This document shows, piece after piece, positions 6,906 through 13,624 of a stretch of DNA of 29,082 nt. Under the pieces are notes generated by a model. That model searched no databases and was not told the origin of the DNA. It worked only from the letters and a program-made list of their open reading frames with translations. Source of the stretch: a virus. Numbering within the stretch: the stretch's first letter is position 1; each line of letters opens with the position of its first letter. Location: IMG/VR virus record IMGVR_UViG_3300042546_001227, positions 1 through 29,082 of that record. One strand, 5' to 3'. Made by a program: the position numbers and the translations under genes.

Positions 6906-7396
6906 CCGAGCAATCTTTGTTCATTGTCAATATCTCCCACAGGGAAATCCTTGCGGGAGATACCGGCCCCTTCCTCGCCAAGATGGAACCCTTCACAGAA
7001 GACCCCAAGCCGGAATATGCGAAGAATTTTCTCTTTGGCGTCGATGGCTACAACGACCGCCCTGAAGAGGTTTATACCTTTCAGGAAGTCCGCGATTATT
7101 ACAAGAAGTTGGATGCCGAATGGCCGTTCGCGCTGTTCTTCTCCAGCATCGAATTTGAAAATGTCGTGAATATCGCATTTTCAGTCGTCGATGGCATAAC
7201 CGCCAGAACCGAATTGAACTCGCCGAGAAGCTCCGTGTGCTTCGACCAGAAAATCCTTGCAGACTGGATTCTCTCGCGGTTCGCCGCCATGAACCACCTC
7301 TACGAAAAGGCCTACGGAGGCCCCACAAACGATTGCGAAGTCGCAATCAGAAAGCACACAGACGAAATCATGCAACTCTTCTTCCAATTAAACTAA
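6902..7396 (+). CDS. Hypothetical protein, 164 aa
   Basis: Family not recognised. Soluble, acidic, aromatic-rich; contains PEEVYTFQEVRDYYKKLDAE and WPFALFFSS. It lies between the DUF2997-like gene (ATGA overlap) and the AAA+ gene, so may belong to that functional cluster. Its TAA stop runs into palindromic repeat copy E. Confidence 0.7.
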   Translation: MTEQSLFIVNISHREILAGDTGPFLAKMEPFTEDPKPEYAKNFLFGVDGYNDRPEEVYTFQEVRDYYKKLDAEWPFALFFSSIEFENVVNIAFSVVDGITARTELNSPRSSVCFDQKILADWILSRFAAMNHLYEKAYGGPTNDCEVAIRKHTDEIMQLFFQLN

Positions 7397-7453
7397 AATC
7401 CTTACAATAAGGATTTTTACTTCATCCTTCAACCTTCATCCTTCATACTTCCT
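7395..7453. repeat. Palindromic repeat copy E plus TTCATCCTTCA leader repeat
   Basis: 7395-7417 is an exact palindrome copy with CAA loop; its first two A residues are part of the preceding TAA stop. 7421-7453 is a TTCATCCTTCA tandem ending CATACTTCCT directly before the ATG at 7454. The whole 57-base gap is therefore made of two repeat families. Confidence 0.85.
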
Positions 7454-8971
7454 ATGCTAACCCGTATCACCAACTACCTCAAAGCAGGCTACCCCTGCCT
7501 CTACCTCGTGAGCCACGAGGAAGCCCGCATCGAGCGCACCATCGCCGAGGCCGCAGGTGCCACAGACCGACTCCTCTTTGCGTGGGATATCGCCAAAGGC
7601 CGCCACGAAGTCATCGCAGGCACAGTCGAAGGCATCACCGACCCTGTGGAGATTCTCGAATCCGTGCAATCCATGCCAGATAACAGCCTACTGCTCCTGC
7701 GTGACTTCCACCTCTTCCTCACGCCCGACTTCCCAGGCTATGCCGTGCTTATCCGCCGTTTCAAGGATGCCCTCATCCAAGGCAAGGCACGCGGCATCAC
7801 CCTGCTCATCCTCGCCCCCGAGCTAAAGATCCCTGTCGATTGCTCCAAGCTCATTACACCCATCGAGTTCAGCCTGCCCGACCGCGAATCCCTCGCCATC
7901 GTGCTCCGCTCCATCGCCGAGAGTGCGGACATCATGCTCCCCGAGGATCTCACACCGCTCCTCGCCGCTGCCTCTGGCCTCACCACAGGAGAAGCCGAGG
8001 ACGCCTTCGCCCTCTCCATCGTAGAGACAGGCGACATCTCGCCCGACATTATCCAGCGCGAAAAAGCCAACACCATCCGCAAAAACGGCATCTTGGAGAT
8101 CGTGGACTACCCCACCACTCTCGACGGGATCGGCGGCTTGGAGAATCTCAAAGGCTGGCTCACCGCCAACCGACACCTCTACACCGACGCCGCTGCCGAC
8201 TTCGGCACCGAGCCTCCTCGCGGATTCCTCGCCTGCGGACACCCCGGCACCGGCAAGTCGCTCCTCGCCAAAGCCACGGGCAATGTCTTCAACCTCCCTC
8301 TCCTGCGCCTCGAAGCAGGCCGCCTCTTCGGCAGCCTCGTCGGCCAGAGCGAGCAAAACTGGCGCACAGCCCATGCCACCGCCAAAGCCGTAGCCCCCTG
8401 CGTGCTCTGGATCGACGAAGTGGACGGCCTCTTCGGTAGCACGGGTGGATCTACCACCGACGGCGGCACATCCGATCGCGTCATCAAAGCCATCATCCAA
8501 GATATGCAAGACCACTCCGAGGGTATCTTCTATGTCTTCACGGCGAATGATATTGACAAGATACCAGACCCCGTGATCGACCGCGTTATGACATGGCTCG
8601 TGGACTTGCCCCACCATGAGGAGCGCCTCGCCATCTGGCGCATCCACATCGCCAAGCTGCGAGGCAAGCAGAAAGCCGCTTGGGACATCGAGAACTTCGA
8701 CCTGCAACGCCTCGCCGAAGCCTCCGAGGGCTACTCCGGTCGCCAGATCGAAGCCGTGTGGAAGGATGCCCTCGTCGCCGCCTTCAACGCCCAGCGCCAA
8801 CCCACCACCGAGGACGCCATCGCCGCACTCTCCCGCACCATCGCCACCTCCAAGACCATGGGCGCAGCCATCCAAGCCCGCCGCGACCGACTCAAAGGCC
8901 GCGCCACCGAGGCATCGCTCAAACCCACCGCTACCGAAACCAAAACCCGCAAAATCGCCAAAGCCGCATGA
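7454..8971 (+). CDS. Ycf46-like AAA+ ATPase
   Basis: 505 residues. The N-terminal half begins LTRITNYLKAGYPCLYLVSH followed by EEARIERTI, typical of Ycf46-type ATPases. The AAA+ domain has Walker A GHPGTGKS (262-269), Walker B VLWIDEVDGLF (317-327, DE at 321-322), sensor-1 region VFTANDIDKIP, a DPVIDRV segment where the arginine finger is expected, and a C-terminal lid helix region with GYSGRQIEAVWKDAL. The family is a cytosolic ATPase of poorly known role, found in plastids, cyanobacteria and scattered bacteria. Here it closes a DUF1257 / DUF2997 / ATPase cluster. The tail TRKIAKAA is shared with the DUF3150-like protein ending at 4581. Confidence 0.85.
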   Translation: MLTRITNYLKAGYPCLYLVSHEEARIERTIAEAAGATDRLLFAWDIAKGRHEVIAGTVEGITDPVEILESVQSMPDNSLLLLRDFHLFLTPDFPGYAVLIRRFKDALIQGKARGITLLILAPELKIPVDCSKLITPIEFSLPDRESLAIVLRSIAESADIMLPEDLTPLLAAASGLTTGEAEDAFALSIVETGDISPDIIQREKANTIRKNGILEIVDYPTTLDGIGGLENLKGWLTANRHLYTDAAADFGTEPPRGFLACGHPGTGKSLLAKATGNVFNLPLLRLEAGRLFGSLVGQSEQNWRTAHATAKAVAPCVLWIDEVDGLFGSTGGSTTDGGTSDRVIKAIIQDMQDHSEGIFYVFTANDIDKIPDPVIDRVMTWLVDLPHHEERLAIWRIHIAKLRGKQKAAWDIENFDLQRLAEASEGYSGRQIEAVWKDALVAAFNAQRQPTTEDAIAALSRTIATSKTMGAAIQARRDRLKGRATEASLKPTATETKTRKIAKAA

Positions 8972-9231
8972 AAGCATTCCCAACCATCCACCTCGGCGGC
9001 ACGAACGCGCCGCAACTTCTCGACGACTACGGCAAAGCCTACGACGCAATCGTTGCCGCCCGCGAAGCCTTCGAAAAGATCGAGTTCAATAGCCGCGACT
9101 ACCTACCCTACGGCAACAATGGCCCATGGCAGGCAGCCGTCGAGTGGCGGGAGCGGATCACCCAATCCCTTGTCGATATCGAAGAATACCTTCTCAACCA
9201 CCTTGAATCCATCCATGAGCAGAATCATTAA
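8968..9231 (+). CDS. Hypothetical protein, 87 aa
   Basis: Start chosen at ATG 8968 because it overlaps the ATPase stop (ATGA); the same frame is open upstream but is Arg/Pro-rich shadow. MKAFPTIHLGGTNAPQLLDD is followed by two helices with EAFEKIEFNSRDY and WRERITQSLVDIEEYL. Mostly helical, soluble, unknown function. The next gene starts 17 bases before its end. Confidence 0.65.
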   Translation: MKAFPTIHLGGTNAPQLLDDYGKAYDAIVAAREAFEKIEFNSRDYLPYGNNGPWQAAVEWRERITQSLVDIEEYLLNHLESIHEQNH

Positions 9232-9412
9232 CGACGACCTTGAGGAACTTGAACTGGAGCGCGTCGAAGCCGAGTGGCAGAGCCTCCAGCGCCGCTGGGA
9301 GGCGGCAACCGATCCCGCCGAGAGGCAGCAACTTGCCGACCGCCGCGACGCCTGCCTGAACTACGAGCGCTACCTCCGCTCCATCCACAGCAACCCATTT
9401 GCAACCCTGTAA
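9215..9412 (+). CDS. Hypothetical helical protein, 65 aa
   Basis: ATG 9215 overlaps the previous gene. MSRIINDDLEELELERVEAE followed by WQSLQRRWEAATDPAERQQL forms a charged antiparallel-helix pattern. It may interact with the preceding 87-residue protein, but only co-location supports that. Confidence 0.6.
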   Translation: MSRIINDDLEELELERVEAEWQSLQRRWEAATDPAERQQLADRRDACLNYERYLRSIHSNPFATL

Positions 9413-9416
9413 AACT

Positions 9417-9566
9417 ATGCTGGAATTAACCTTAGAATCCAAAGACACCGGAAGAATTTGGAATGAAGTCATCCCAAAAGAAGACTGGGAAGAAACAAAA
9501 CAAAAATGCGCGGAGTATAAAATAAAAATCCTCTCCGTGTTCTCCGTGTCCTCCGTGGTTGAATAA
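9417..9566 (+). CDS. Small ORF, 49 aa, with repeat-encoded C-terminus
   Basis: ATG 9417 follows the previous stop by four bases. MLELTLESKDTGRIWNEVIP followed by KEDWEETKQKCAEYKIKI is plausible protein. The last residues, LSVFSVSSVVE, and the TAA are written entirely by copy 3 of the CTCCGTGTCC repeat, so the repeat seems to have replaced the original 3' end. Moderate confidence that it is expressed. Confidence 0.5.
   Translation: MLELTLESKDTGRIWNEVIPKEDWEETKQKCAEYKIKILSVFSVSSVVE
9531..9566 (+). repeat. CTCCGTGTCC-type interspersed repeat, copy 3
   Basis: CTCTCCGTGT TCTCCGTGTC CTCCGTGGTT GAATAA, in the same orientation as copies 1, 5 and 6. It forms the 3' end of the 49-residue frame and the leader of the LuxR-type gene. 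Confidence 0.8.
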
Positions 9567-9569
9567 TTT

Positions 9570-10490
9570 ATGAAAAAAACCGACCGCGACGGCATACCGG
9601 CCTTGCTCCAAGCCATCGCCGCAACGCCTGGCAAGCCAAAAGTCGAAAAAAAACTCACCAAACGCGAAGCCGAGGTGATCCGACTCATCGCCAAGGGGCA
9701 TCTTAACAAACAAATCGCCAAAATCCTACAAATCAGCATTAAAACAGTCGAAAAACACCGCCAAAACGCCATGGATCGCTTACGCCTGCGGAACACTGCA
9801 GACATAACACGCTTTGCCGTGGCCAACCAACTCATCAAAATCAAAATAAACCCATGCACCTCATTGAAACCCTCACGGGCGAAGCGGCGCGCACCCTCGC
9901 CACGACCCGCAGCCCCTACGGCCCGGGCTTTTCCCAAGAAGAAGCCCAAACCATACACACGCTCGAAGTCCACGGCTCATCCTTCAACGATCCCGGCCCC
10001 GACGCTCCAACCCACTCCCCGAAACCCTGCGACAAGACCTCCAAGACCTGCAACAAGCCATAAAAAAAGCCAAATCCACCATCCTGCAAAACGCCTTATG
10101 ACCACCACCGAACTCCCACGCCTCTACAACCACATCAACCAATCCGGCATCACCTACGGGCCGCAAAAGCTCGCCCTCATGCAGCAAGCCTGCCGCCTCA
10201 TGGAGATGCCGCTCTCCAGCGGAAACCTCGACGACGAGGGCGAGGCCATTTGCAGCCTCCTGCGCGTTAAACTTTTTGACCCCTGCAGCCAATGGACTTG
10301 GTATATCCAAGATTGGGACGGCGAAGACATCTGCTTCGGATATGTGCAGGGGATTGAGGACGAGTGGGGCAGCTTCTCCCTCCAAGAACTCTCCGAAATA
10401 CCCGGCCCCCTCAGCATCGGCATCGAAGTCGATGTCCACTTCCGACCAGTGGAACAAGAAGCCATAACCAATTTGGCCAAGAGCCAATGA
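9570..10490 (+). CDS. LuxR/FixJ-type HTH protein; frame reads on into DUF2958
   Basis: Residues about 28-92 are a clear LuxR-type (GerE) DNA-binding domain: LTKREAEVIRLIAKGHLNKQ, then IAKILQISIKTVEKHRQNA and MDRLRLRNTADI. No receiver domain precedes it, so it is a stand-alone HTH. After ANQLIKIKINP (about residue 95) the frame stays open but becomes Pro/Arg/Lys-rich for about 80 residues, a shadow of another frame, and then enters a good DUF2958-like domain at 10098. A 306-residue fusion is therefore formally possible. I think it more likely that the HTH protein naturally ends near 9850: one base fewer in the A-rich stretch at 9837-9848 would put the TAA at 9847 in frame. Independent coding for the three parts is likelier than one polypeptide. 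Confidence 0.6.
   Translation: MKKTDRDGIPALLQAIAATPGKPKVEKKLTKREAEVIRLIAKGHLNKQIAKILQISIKTVEKHRQNAMDRLRLRNTADITRFAVANQLIKIKINPCTSLKPSRAKRRAPSPRPAAPTARAFPKKKPKPYTRSKSTAHPSTIPAPTLQPTPRNPATRPPRPATSHKKSQIHHPAKRLMTTTELPRLYNHINQSGITYGPQKLALMQQACRLMEMPLSSGNLDDEGEAICSLLRVKLFDPCSQWTWYIQDWDGEDICFGYVQGIEDEWGSFSLQELSEIPGPLSIGIEVDVHFRPVEQEAITNLAKSQ
9854..10101 (+). pseudogene. Probable frameshifted small gene between HTH and DUF2958
   Basis: From ATG 9854 the second frame reads MHLIETLTGEAARTLATTRS and continues with PYGPGFSQEEAQTIHTLEV, which is convincing protein, then degrades after about residue 52. From about 10005 the third frame reads NPLPETLRQDLQDLQQAIKK followed by AKSTILQNAL, also convincing, and stops at 10099-10101 in an ATGA overlap with the DUF2958-like start. 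A single indel or -1 shift near 9995-10025 would join both into one protein of about 80 residues. Either a real mutation, a sequencing or assembly indel, or recoding explains it. Confidence 0.5.
10098..10490 (+). CDS. DUF2958-like protein
   Basis: Taken from ATG 10098 (MTTTELPRLYNHINQSGITY), 130 residues, the usual size of DUF2958. Hallmarks are VKLFDPCSQWTWYIQDWDGE, then CFGYVQGIEDEWGSFSLQEL and a conserved GPLSIGIEVDVHF near the end. DUF2958 occurs mostly on plasmids and phages and has no known function. The same frame is open upstream to the LuxR-type start, so an automatic caller would probably fuse the two. Confidence 0.75.
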   Translation: MTTTELPRLYNHINQSGITYGPQKLALMQQACRLMEMPLSSGNLDDEGEAICSLLRVKLFDPCSQWTWYIQDWDGEDICFGYVQGIEDEWGSFSLQELSEIPGPLSIGIEVDVHFRPVEQEAITNLAKSQ

Positions 10491-10493
10491 ACG

Positions 10494-10703
10494 CCGCGAC
10501 CAAGAGGCTCTGTCGCGGGGCCGCGCCACACCCCCACGCACCGCACTCCGCCCAACGGAGCCTGCCATGCGGCGGCGCGGCTACCTCACATTTTTTCCCA
10601 CTTTCGGTAGCCATAAAGGGCCAGTAAAGCCTCCGCCGAGTCCACGCAACCCTGCCCGTATTGCCCACTGCGGGCTGCCTCCTTGAGAGGCGAGGGGAGG
10701 CAG
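10494..10703. other. Gene-free structured segment with three hairpins
   Basis: No convincing gene lies between 10491 and 11196; the short frame at 10487-10627 reads through hairpins and is rejected. Visible structures: CCGCGAC/GTCGCGG (10494-10500 with 10512-10518), a multi-step hairpin with GCCGCGCC/GGCGCGGC (10520-10527 with 10574-10581), CCGCA/TGCGG and an apical CTCCG-CCCAA-CGGAG (10546-10560), and CTGCCTCC/GGAGGCAG (10675-10682 with 10696-10703). The CCCAA apical loop resembles the CCCAACCCC loops of the downstream structured array, so this may be the 5' part of one long RNA. Confidence 0.5.
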
Positions 10704-10740
10704 AAGACAAGGCAAGGTCGAAACCCCCCCATGGCTCCCC

Positions 10741-11174
10741 GCGCGTGCGGGAGTAGTCGGCTTTTTATCGGATGAGCCAGCCCCGAGGCGATTCGCCCGG
10801 CCAGCGACAACGCACCGAGTATCCGCAGGCATTCCCTGGGTCCGTCTGATGTGGAATTCGAGTCACCCAACCCCACTCGAATTCTACATCCCCTCCCCCA
10901 GGGAATCTGCGACCACTCCCGCGCGCCAAAAACTCACCGCGCACAGTCCTCTGAACTACTCCGACTTCAGGATGACGCCACGAGTCCACCCAACCCCACT
11001 CGTGCGATCTTCCTGAAGGCTTCCGTGGTTCTCGCGACTACCCCGCGCGCTAAACTCTCCGACAGCCAGTGCCATGACCGGCCCGCGTCTGCGCTTCGTC
11101 TCCGGGCTTGCCCAACCCCGCCCGGAACTCGGCCTGACGCGGCTCCGGTCATCTGCGACCACTCCCCACGCGCA
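10741..11174 (+). ncRNA. Candidate retron-like ncRNA: one 5' arm, three hairpin modules
   Basis: A 5' element (10741-10760, GCGCGTGCGGGAGTAGTCGG) can pair with three downstream elements: 10910-10926, 11035-11050 and 11156-11173, all variants of GCGACCACTCCCGCGCGC, each with about 15-17 pairs and one or two defects. Each follows a long hairpin. Hairpin 1 has 10825-10840 with 10897-10910, then 16 bp 10848-10863 with 10875-10890. Hairpin 2 has 10965-10972 with 11011-11018 and 10979-10985 with 10998-11004. Hairpin 3 has 11074-11081 with 11145-11152, 11083-11089 with 11136-11142, and 11102-11107 with 11120-11125. Stem sequences differ, yet every apical loop ends CCCAACCCC. GGCG-ATT-CGCC at 10787-10797 is a short msr-like stem-loop. 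This matches a1-msr-msd-a2 logic of retrons, with msd plus a2 apparently present three times. A retron-type RT is encoded at 12619. Strand and function are inferred. Confidence 0.55.
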
Positions 11175-11196
11175 AAACATTTAACAACAACAATCA

Positions 11197-11550
11197 ATGA
11201 TCAGAAAATTAAAAAAACTCGCGCAAATGCTATGCGATGAACTCCCAGTGCTATGCGCCGACATGGAACTACTGCACGAAGACGATCCCGAGCGCGTTCT
11301 TTTCGGGTATTCGAATGGTTGGGCAACAACATTTTGGGTTGGGGAGTCAAGCTTCTCAACAACCGCCAAAGGCCGACCACTTCGGGGCATTAAATTCTGC
11401 CATGTTTACTGCAAAAACGGCACTCCAGACTATGAATCCGAGGAGACAAGAATTCATTTTGCCCCGACACCAGAAACAGCCCTCAGCACAGCAATGGTTG
11501 AGTGTTACAAAAGAGAACTTGAGCCAAACCTTGGAATAATCACGCCATAA
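11197..11550 (+). CDS. Hypothetical protein, 117 aa
   Basis: First gene after the structured RNA-like region, starting 23 bases after its last element. MIRKLKKLAQMLCDELPVLC is an N-terminal helix. The middle has GYSNGWATTFWVGE and a Cys-containing RGIKFCHVYCKNG, and the C-terminal part is a helix (TALSTAMVECYKREL). Family not recognised. A different frame over 11237-11539 is a shadow. Seven bases separate it from the TGT-like gene, so it probably belongs to the same operon as the RT. Confidence 0.65.
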   Translation: MIRKLKKLAQMLCDELPVLCADMELLHEDDPERVLFGYSNGWATTFWVGESSFSTTAKGRPLRGIKFCHVYCKNGTPDYESEETRIHFAPTPETALSTAMVECYKRELEPNLGIITP

Positions 11551-11557
11551 ATAAATT

Positions 11558-12619
11558 ATGAAAATCTACTTCTCCGGTATCGCCGGAAACAGCGAAGCCG
11601 AAATGCTTGCCCGAGCCGACATCTCGCAACTCCTCGCAGACCCCCACGATTGGAAGAATGTGCGGCACCAATCCGCCGCCAGCGTAGCCATAGACTCGGG
11701 AGCCTATCGACAATGGAAGCGGGAAACCCCCATCACCGATCTCGACCTATGGGCTGAGCAAATCAACCACACCCTCCACCTCTCCGAATCGCCACTTTTC
11801 CACGAATTCGACGGAAAGAAAAAAAATGCAGCAACCATGCGCAAGCTCGCCTTCATCACGATGCCAGATGTGCTTGGCGATCCGCAGGAAACATGGGATC
11901 GCTGGCAAAATATCCGCGAGTGGTTCCAGTTTGACGGCAAGTGGGGCGAATACTATCACTGGACGGGCAAGATCATCCCCGTATGGCAATGGGGCGGGCG
12001 CATCGAGCATCTCGAAGCATTAGTCGAATGGGCGCAAACCCGACGCCAGTATAATAAAGAAGACGCCCAGCTCCTCGGAGAGATGAACTCCCCCGAAGCG
12101 GATCTTATCGCAATCGGCGGATGCGTGCCGTGGATGCGTGCCAAGGACGAGGGCGCCCTCGCCGAGTTGCTGTCCCTCTCTAAACGCTGGGGCGAGCATT
12201 TTCACATCCTCGGCCTCAACTGGCTCGACGCCATCATGCAGTTAGACCCATTCGTTACCTCCTGCGACACCTCCAAGTGGCTCGACGGAGCACGCTACGG
12301 ACTCTGGATCAACGATGCCAATGGCCGCCTCGTAGCCGAGAACAAGCGCACCTGTCCCCGAGGGCAATCCCGCCAGGATCTCTGCGTGCAATCCGCAATC
12401 ACCCTCAACAACTGGATCAACAAACAGCTTCGAGGCACCGCCGCCCCTAAGCCTGTGAATGTCCGCCACTACAACCTGCGCGAATTCGACCCCGAAAGCG
12501 CGCCGCGATTCAAGCCCAACGCCAACAAGCTCCTTCTCGCCCACTCCATCGCTGAAAGTAAAAAGCGACACGAGAAAGCTAAAGAAAACTTCATGGATGA
12601 ACTCGCTTACAGAAAGTAA
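11558..12619 (+). CDS. TGT/DpdA-like TIM-barrel protein
   Basis: 353 residues. Features expected for phage-type relatives of tRNA-guanine transglycosylase: an early DSGAYRQW segment (about 47-54), MPDVLGDPQETWDRW (about 103-117), IPVWQWGG, a DLIAIGGCVPW strand-loop, HFHILGLNWLDAI near the barrel end, and TSCDTSKWLDGARYGLW, the region that usually supplies the catalytic Asp. Relatives include DpdA, which inserts 7-deazaguanine into DNA. A base-exchange role here is inferred; no queuosine-precursor genes are in the window. The stop overlaps the RT start (TAATG at 12617-12621), implying translational coupling. A second, shorter relative is encoded at 16050. Confidence 0.6.
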   Translation: MKIYFSGIAGNSEAEMLARADISQLLADPHDWKNVRHQSAASVAIDSGAYRQWKRETPITDLDLWAEQINHTLHLSESPLFHEFDGKKKNAATMRKLAFITMPDVLGDPQETWDRWQNIREWFQFDGKWGEYYHWTGKIIPVWQWGGRIEHLEALVEWAQTRRQYNKEDAQLLGEMNSPEADLIAIGGCVPWMRAKDEGALAELLSLSKRWGEHFHILGLNWLDAIMQLDPFVTSCDTSKWLDGARYGLWINDANGRLVAENKRTCPRGQSRQDLCVQSAITLNNWINKQLRGTAAPKPVNVRHYNLREFDPESAPRFKPNANKLLLAHSIAESKKRHEKAKENFMDELAYRK

Positions 12620-13590
12620 TGAAAATCACAAAAATCCCTAAAGGCAATGGCAAGTTCCGCACGATCTATTGCCCAAGCCCTAGAGATAAGCCTCTCTTCA
12701 AAGGCATCGTCCACCATCTGAATGACCAAGCCATTGACCTCGACACACACAAAGTCGCTCATGGGTTCATGCCAGGCCGCTCAATCGTGACCAACGCCCT
12801 CGCCCATGTCGGCGACTGGCAGATTACCCTGCACTTCGACTTCGAGGATTTCTTCGACTCGGTAACATCGGAAATGCTGCCAGACCCGCCGAAAATCATT
12901 GCACGCACTTGGTATAGGCAGAACTGCTTCCCCGACGGAGCCGCCCGCCAAGGCCTGCCCACCAGCCCCGCCATCGCCAACATCGCCGCTGCGCCATTCG
13001 ATGCCGCCGTGATCGCACTGCGCGACAGCCTGACCCCCAAGCGCCGTATCCTCGGCAGTCGCGGCCCCGCCTTTGTCTATACCCGCTACGCCGACGACCT
13101 CACCTTCTCCTGCAATAGCGAGGCCGTCGCCGCGAGGATTCTCAAAGAAATCCCCACCCTCGCCGCCGCGCATGGATTTAAGATCAACGCCGCCAAGACG
13201 ACACGCCAGCACGCCCGCGCCGGACACCGCATCGTGACCGGCATCGCCGCGACCCCCACCGGCATCCTACCCACCCGCCAAACCCGCCGCAAACTCCGCG
13301 CCGCCTCCCACCAGATCAAGACCGGACTGCGCCGCCGCAACCTGCGCCGCATACTCACCAAGCAAGCCGAATCCTACCACCGCGACGACCCCTTCACCAT
13401 GCACCGCCTCGGCGACATCCTCCGCGCCCAATGGCGAGGCCTCGCCAGCTTCATCCGCCTCATCCCCCCACGCCACCGCACCGACCACCCCGTATCCACA
13501 ACCCACAAAAAACCAACCACATCCACCCACAAACCCTCAGCCGCCATCCCCATGCCCTTCGGCATCTTCAATAGAAAAATCACAGCATGA
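12619..13590 (+). CDS. Retron-type reverse transcriptase
   Basis: 323 residues, the size of compact retron RTs. Motifs in order: ITKIPKGNGKFRTIYCPS at the N-terminus; GRSIVTNALAH (53-63), containing the NAxxH motif of retron region X; LHFDFEDFFDSV (71-82, RT motif with catalytic Asp); RQGLPTSPAIAN (110-121); YADDLTFS (157-164, catalytic YADD); and RIVTGI (204-209), the VTG of region Y that contacts the msr. The last 40 residues are Pro/Thr/His-rich and probably disordered. Retron RTs make msDNA from a dedicated ncRNA, normally encoded just upstream. Here the best candidate, 10741-11174, lies two genes upstream. The gene is coupled to the TGT-like gene. Confidence 0.85.
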   Translation: MKITKIPKGNGKFRTIYCPSPRDKPLFKGIVHHLNDQAIDLDTHKVAHGFMPGRSIVTNALAHVGDWQITLHFDFEDFFDSVTSEMLPDPPKIIARTWYRQNCFPDGAARQGLPTSPAIANIAAAPFDAAVIALRDSLTPKRRILGSRGPAFVYTRYADDLTFSCNSEAVAARILKEIPTLAAAHGFKINAAKTTRQHARAGHRIVTGIAATPTGILPTRQTRRKLRAASHQIKTGLRRRNLRRILTKQAESYHRDDPFTMHRLGDILRAQWRGLASFIRLIPPRHRTDHPVSTTHKKPTTSTHKPSAAIPMPFGIFNRKITA

Positions 13591-13624
13591 TTAACCACAG
13601 AGGACACAGAGAACACAGAGGAAT
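13589..13624 (-). repeat. CTCCGTGTCC-type interspersed repeat, copy 4
   Basis: GATTAACCACAGAGGACACA followed by GAGAACACAGAGGAAT, in reverse orientation. It begins at the RT stop codon and runs to the ATG at 13625, filling the whole gap. Confidence 0.8.

Noticed and set aside
7823-9049. 408-aa leftward ORF opposite the AAA+ ATPase
   Set aside because: Gly/Glu-rich antisense shadow; the plus-strand ATPase has clear Walker motifs.
10487-10627. 46-aa ORF overlapping the DUF2958 stop
   Set aside because: It runs straight through GC-rich hairpins, is Pro/His/Ala-rich and has no coding character.
10741-11180. CRISPR-like or integron attC array reading of the repeated elements near 10910, 11030 and 11150
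   Set aside because: Intervals of about 95 bases between repeats are themselves hairpins with conserved apical loops. No attC-type core sites and no integrase are seen.
10851-11240. 129-aa rightward ORF across the structured region, and leftward ORFs over the same stretch
   Set aside because: The translations follow inverted-repeat sequence and are low-complexity Pro/Arg/Ser-rich; the RNA-structure explanation is better.
12619-13590. Diversity-generating retroelement or group II intron RT
   Set aside because: No template/variable repeat pair or variable-protein gene is apparent, there is no maturase or endonuclease domain, and the NAxxH and VTG motifs favour the retron type.
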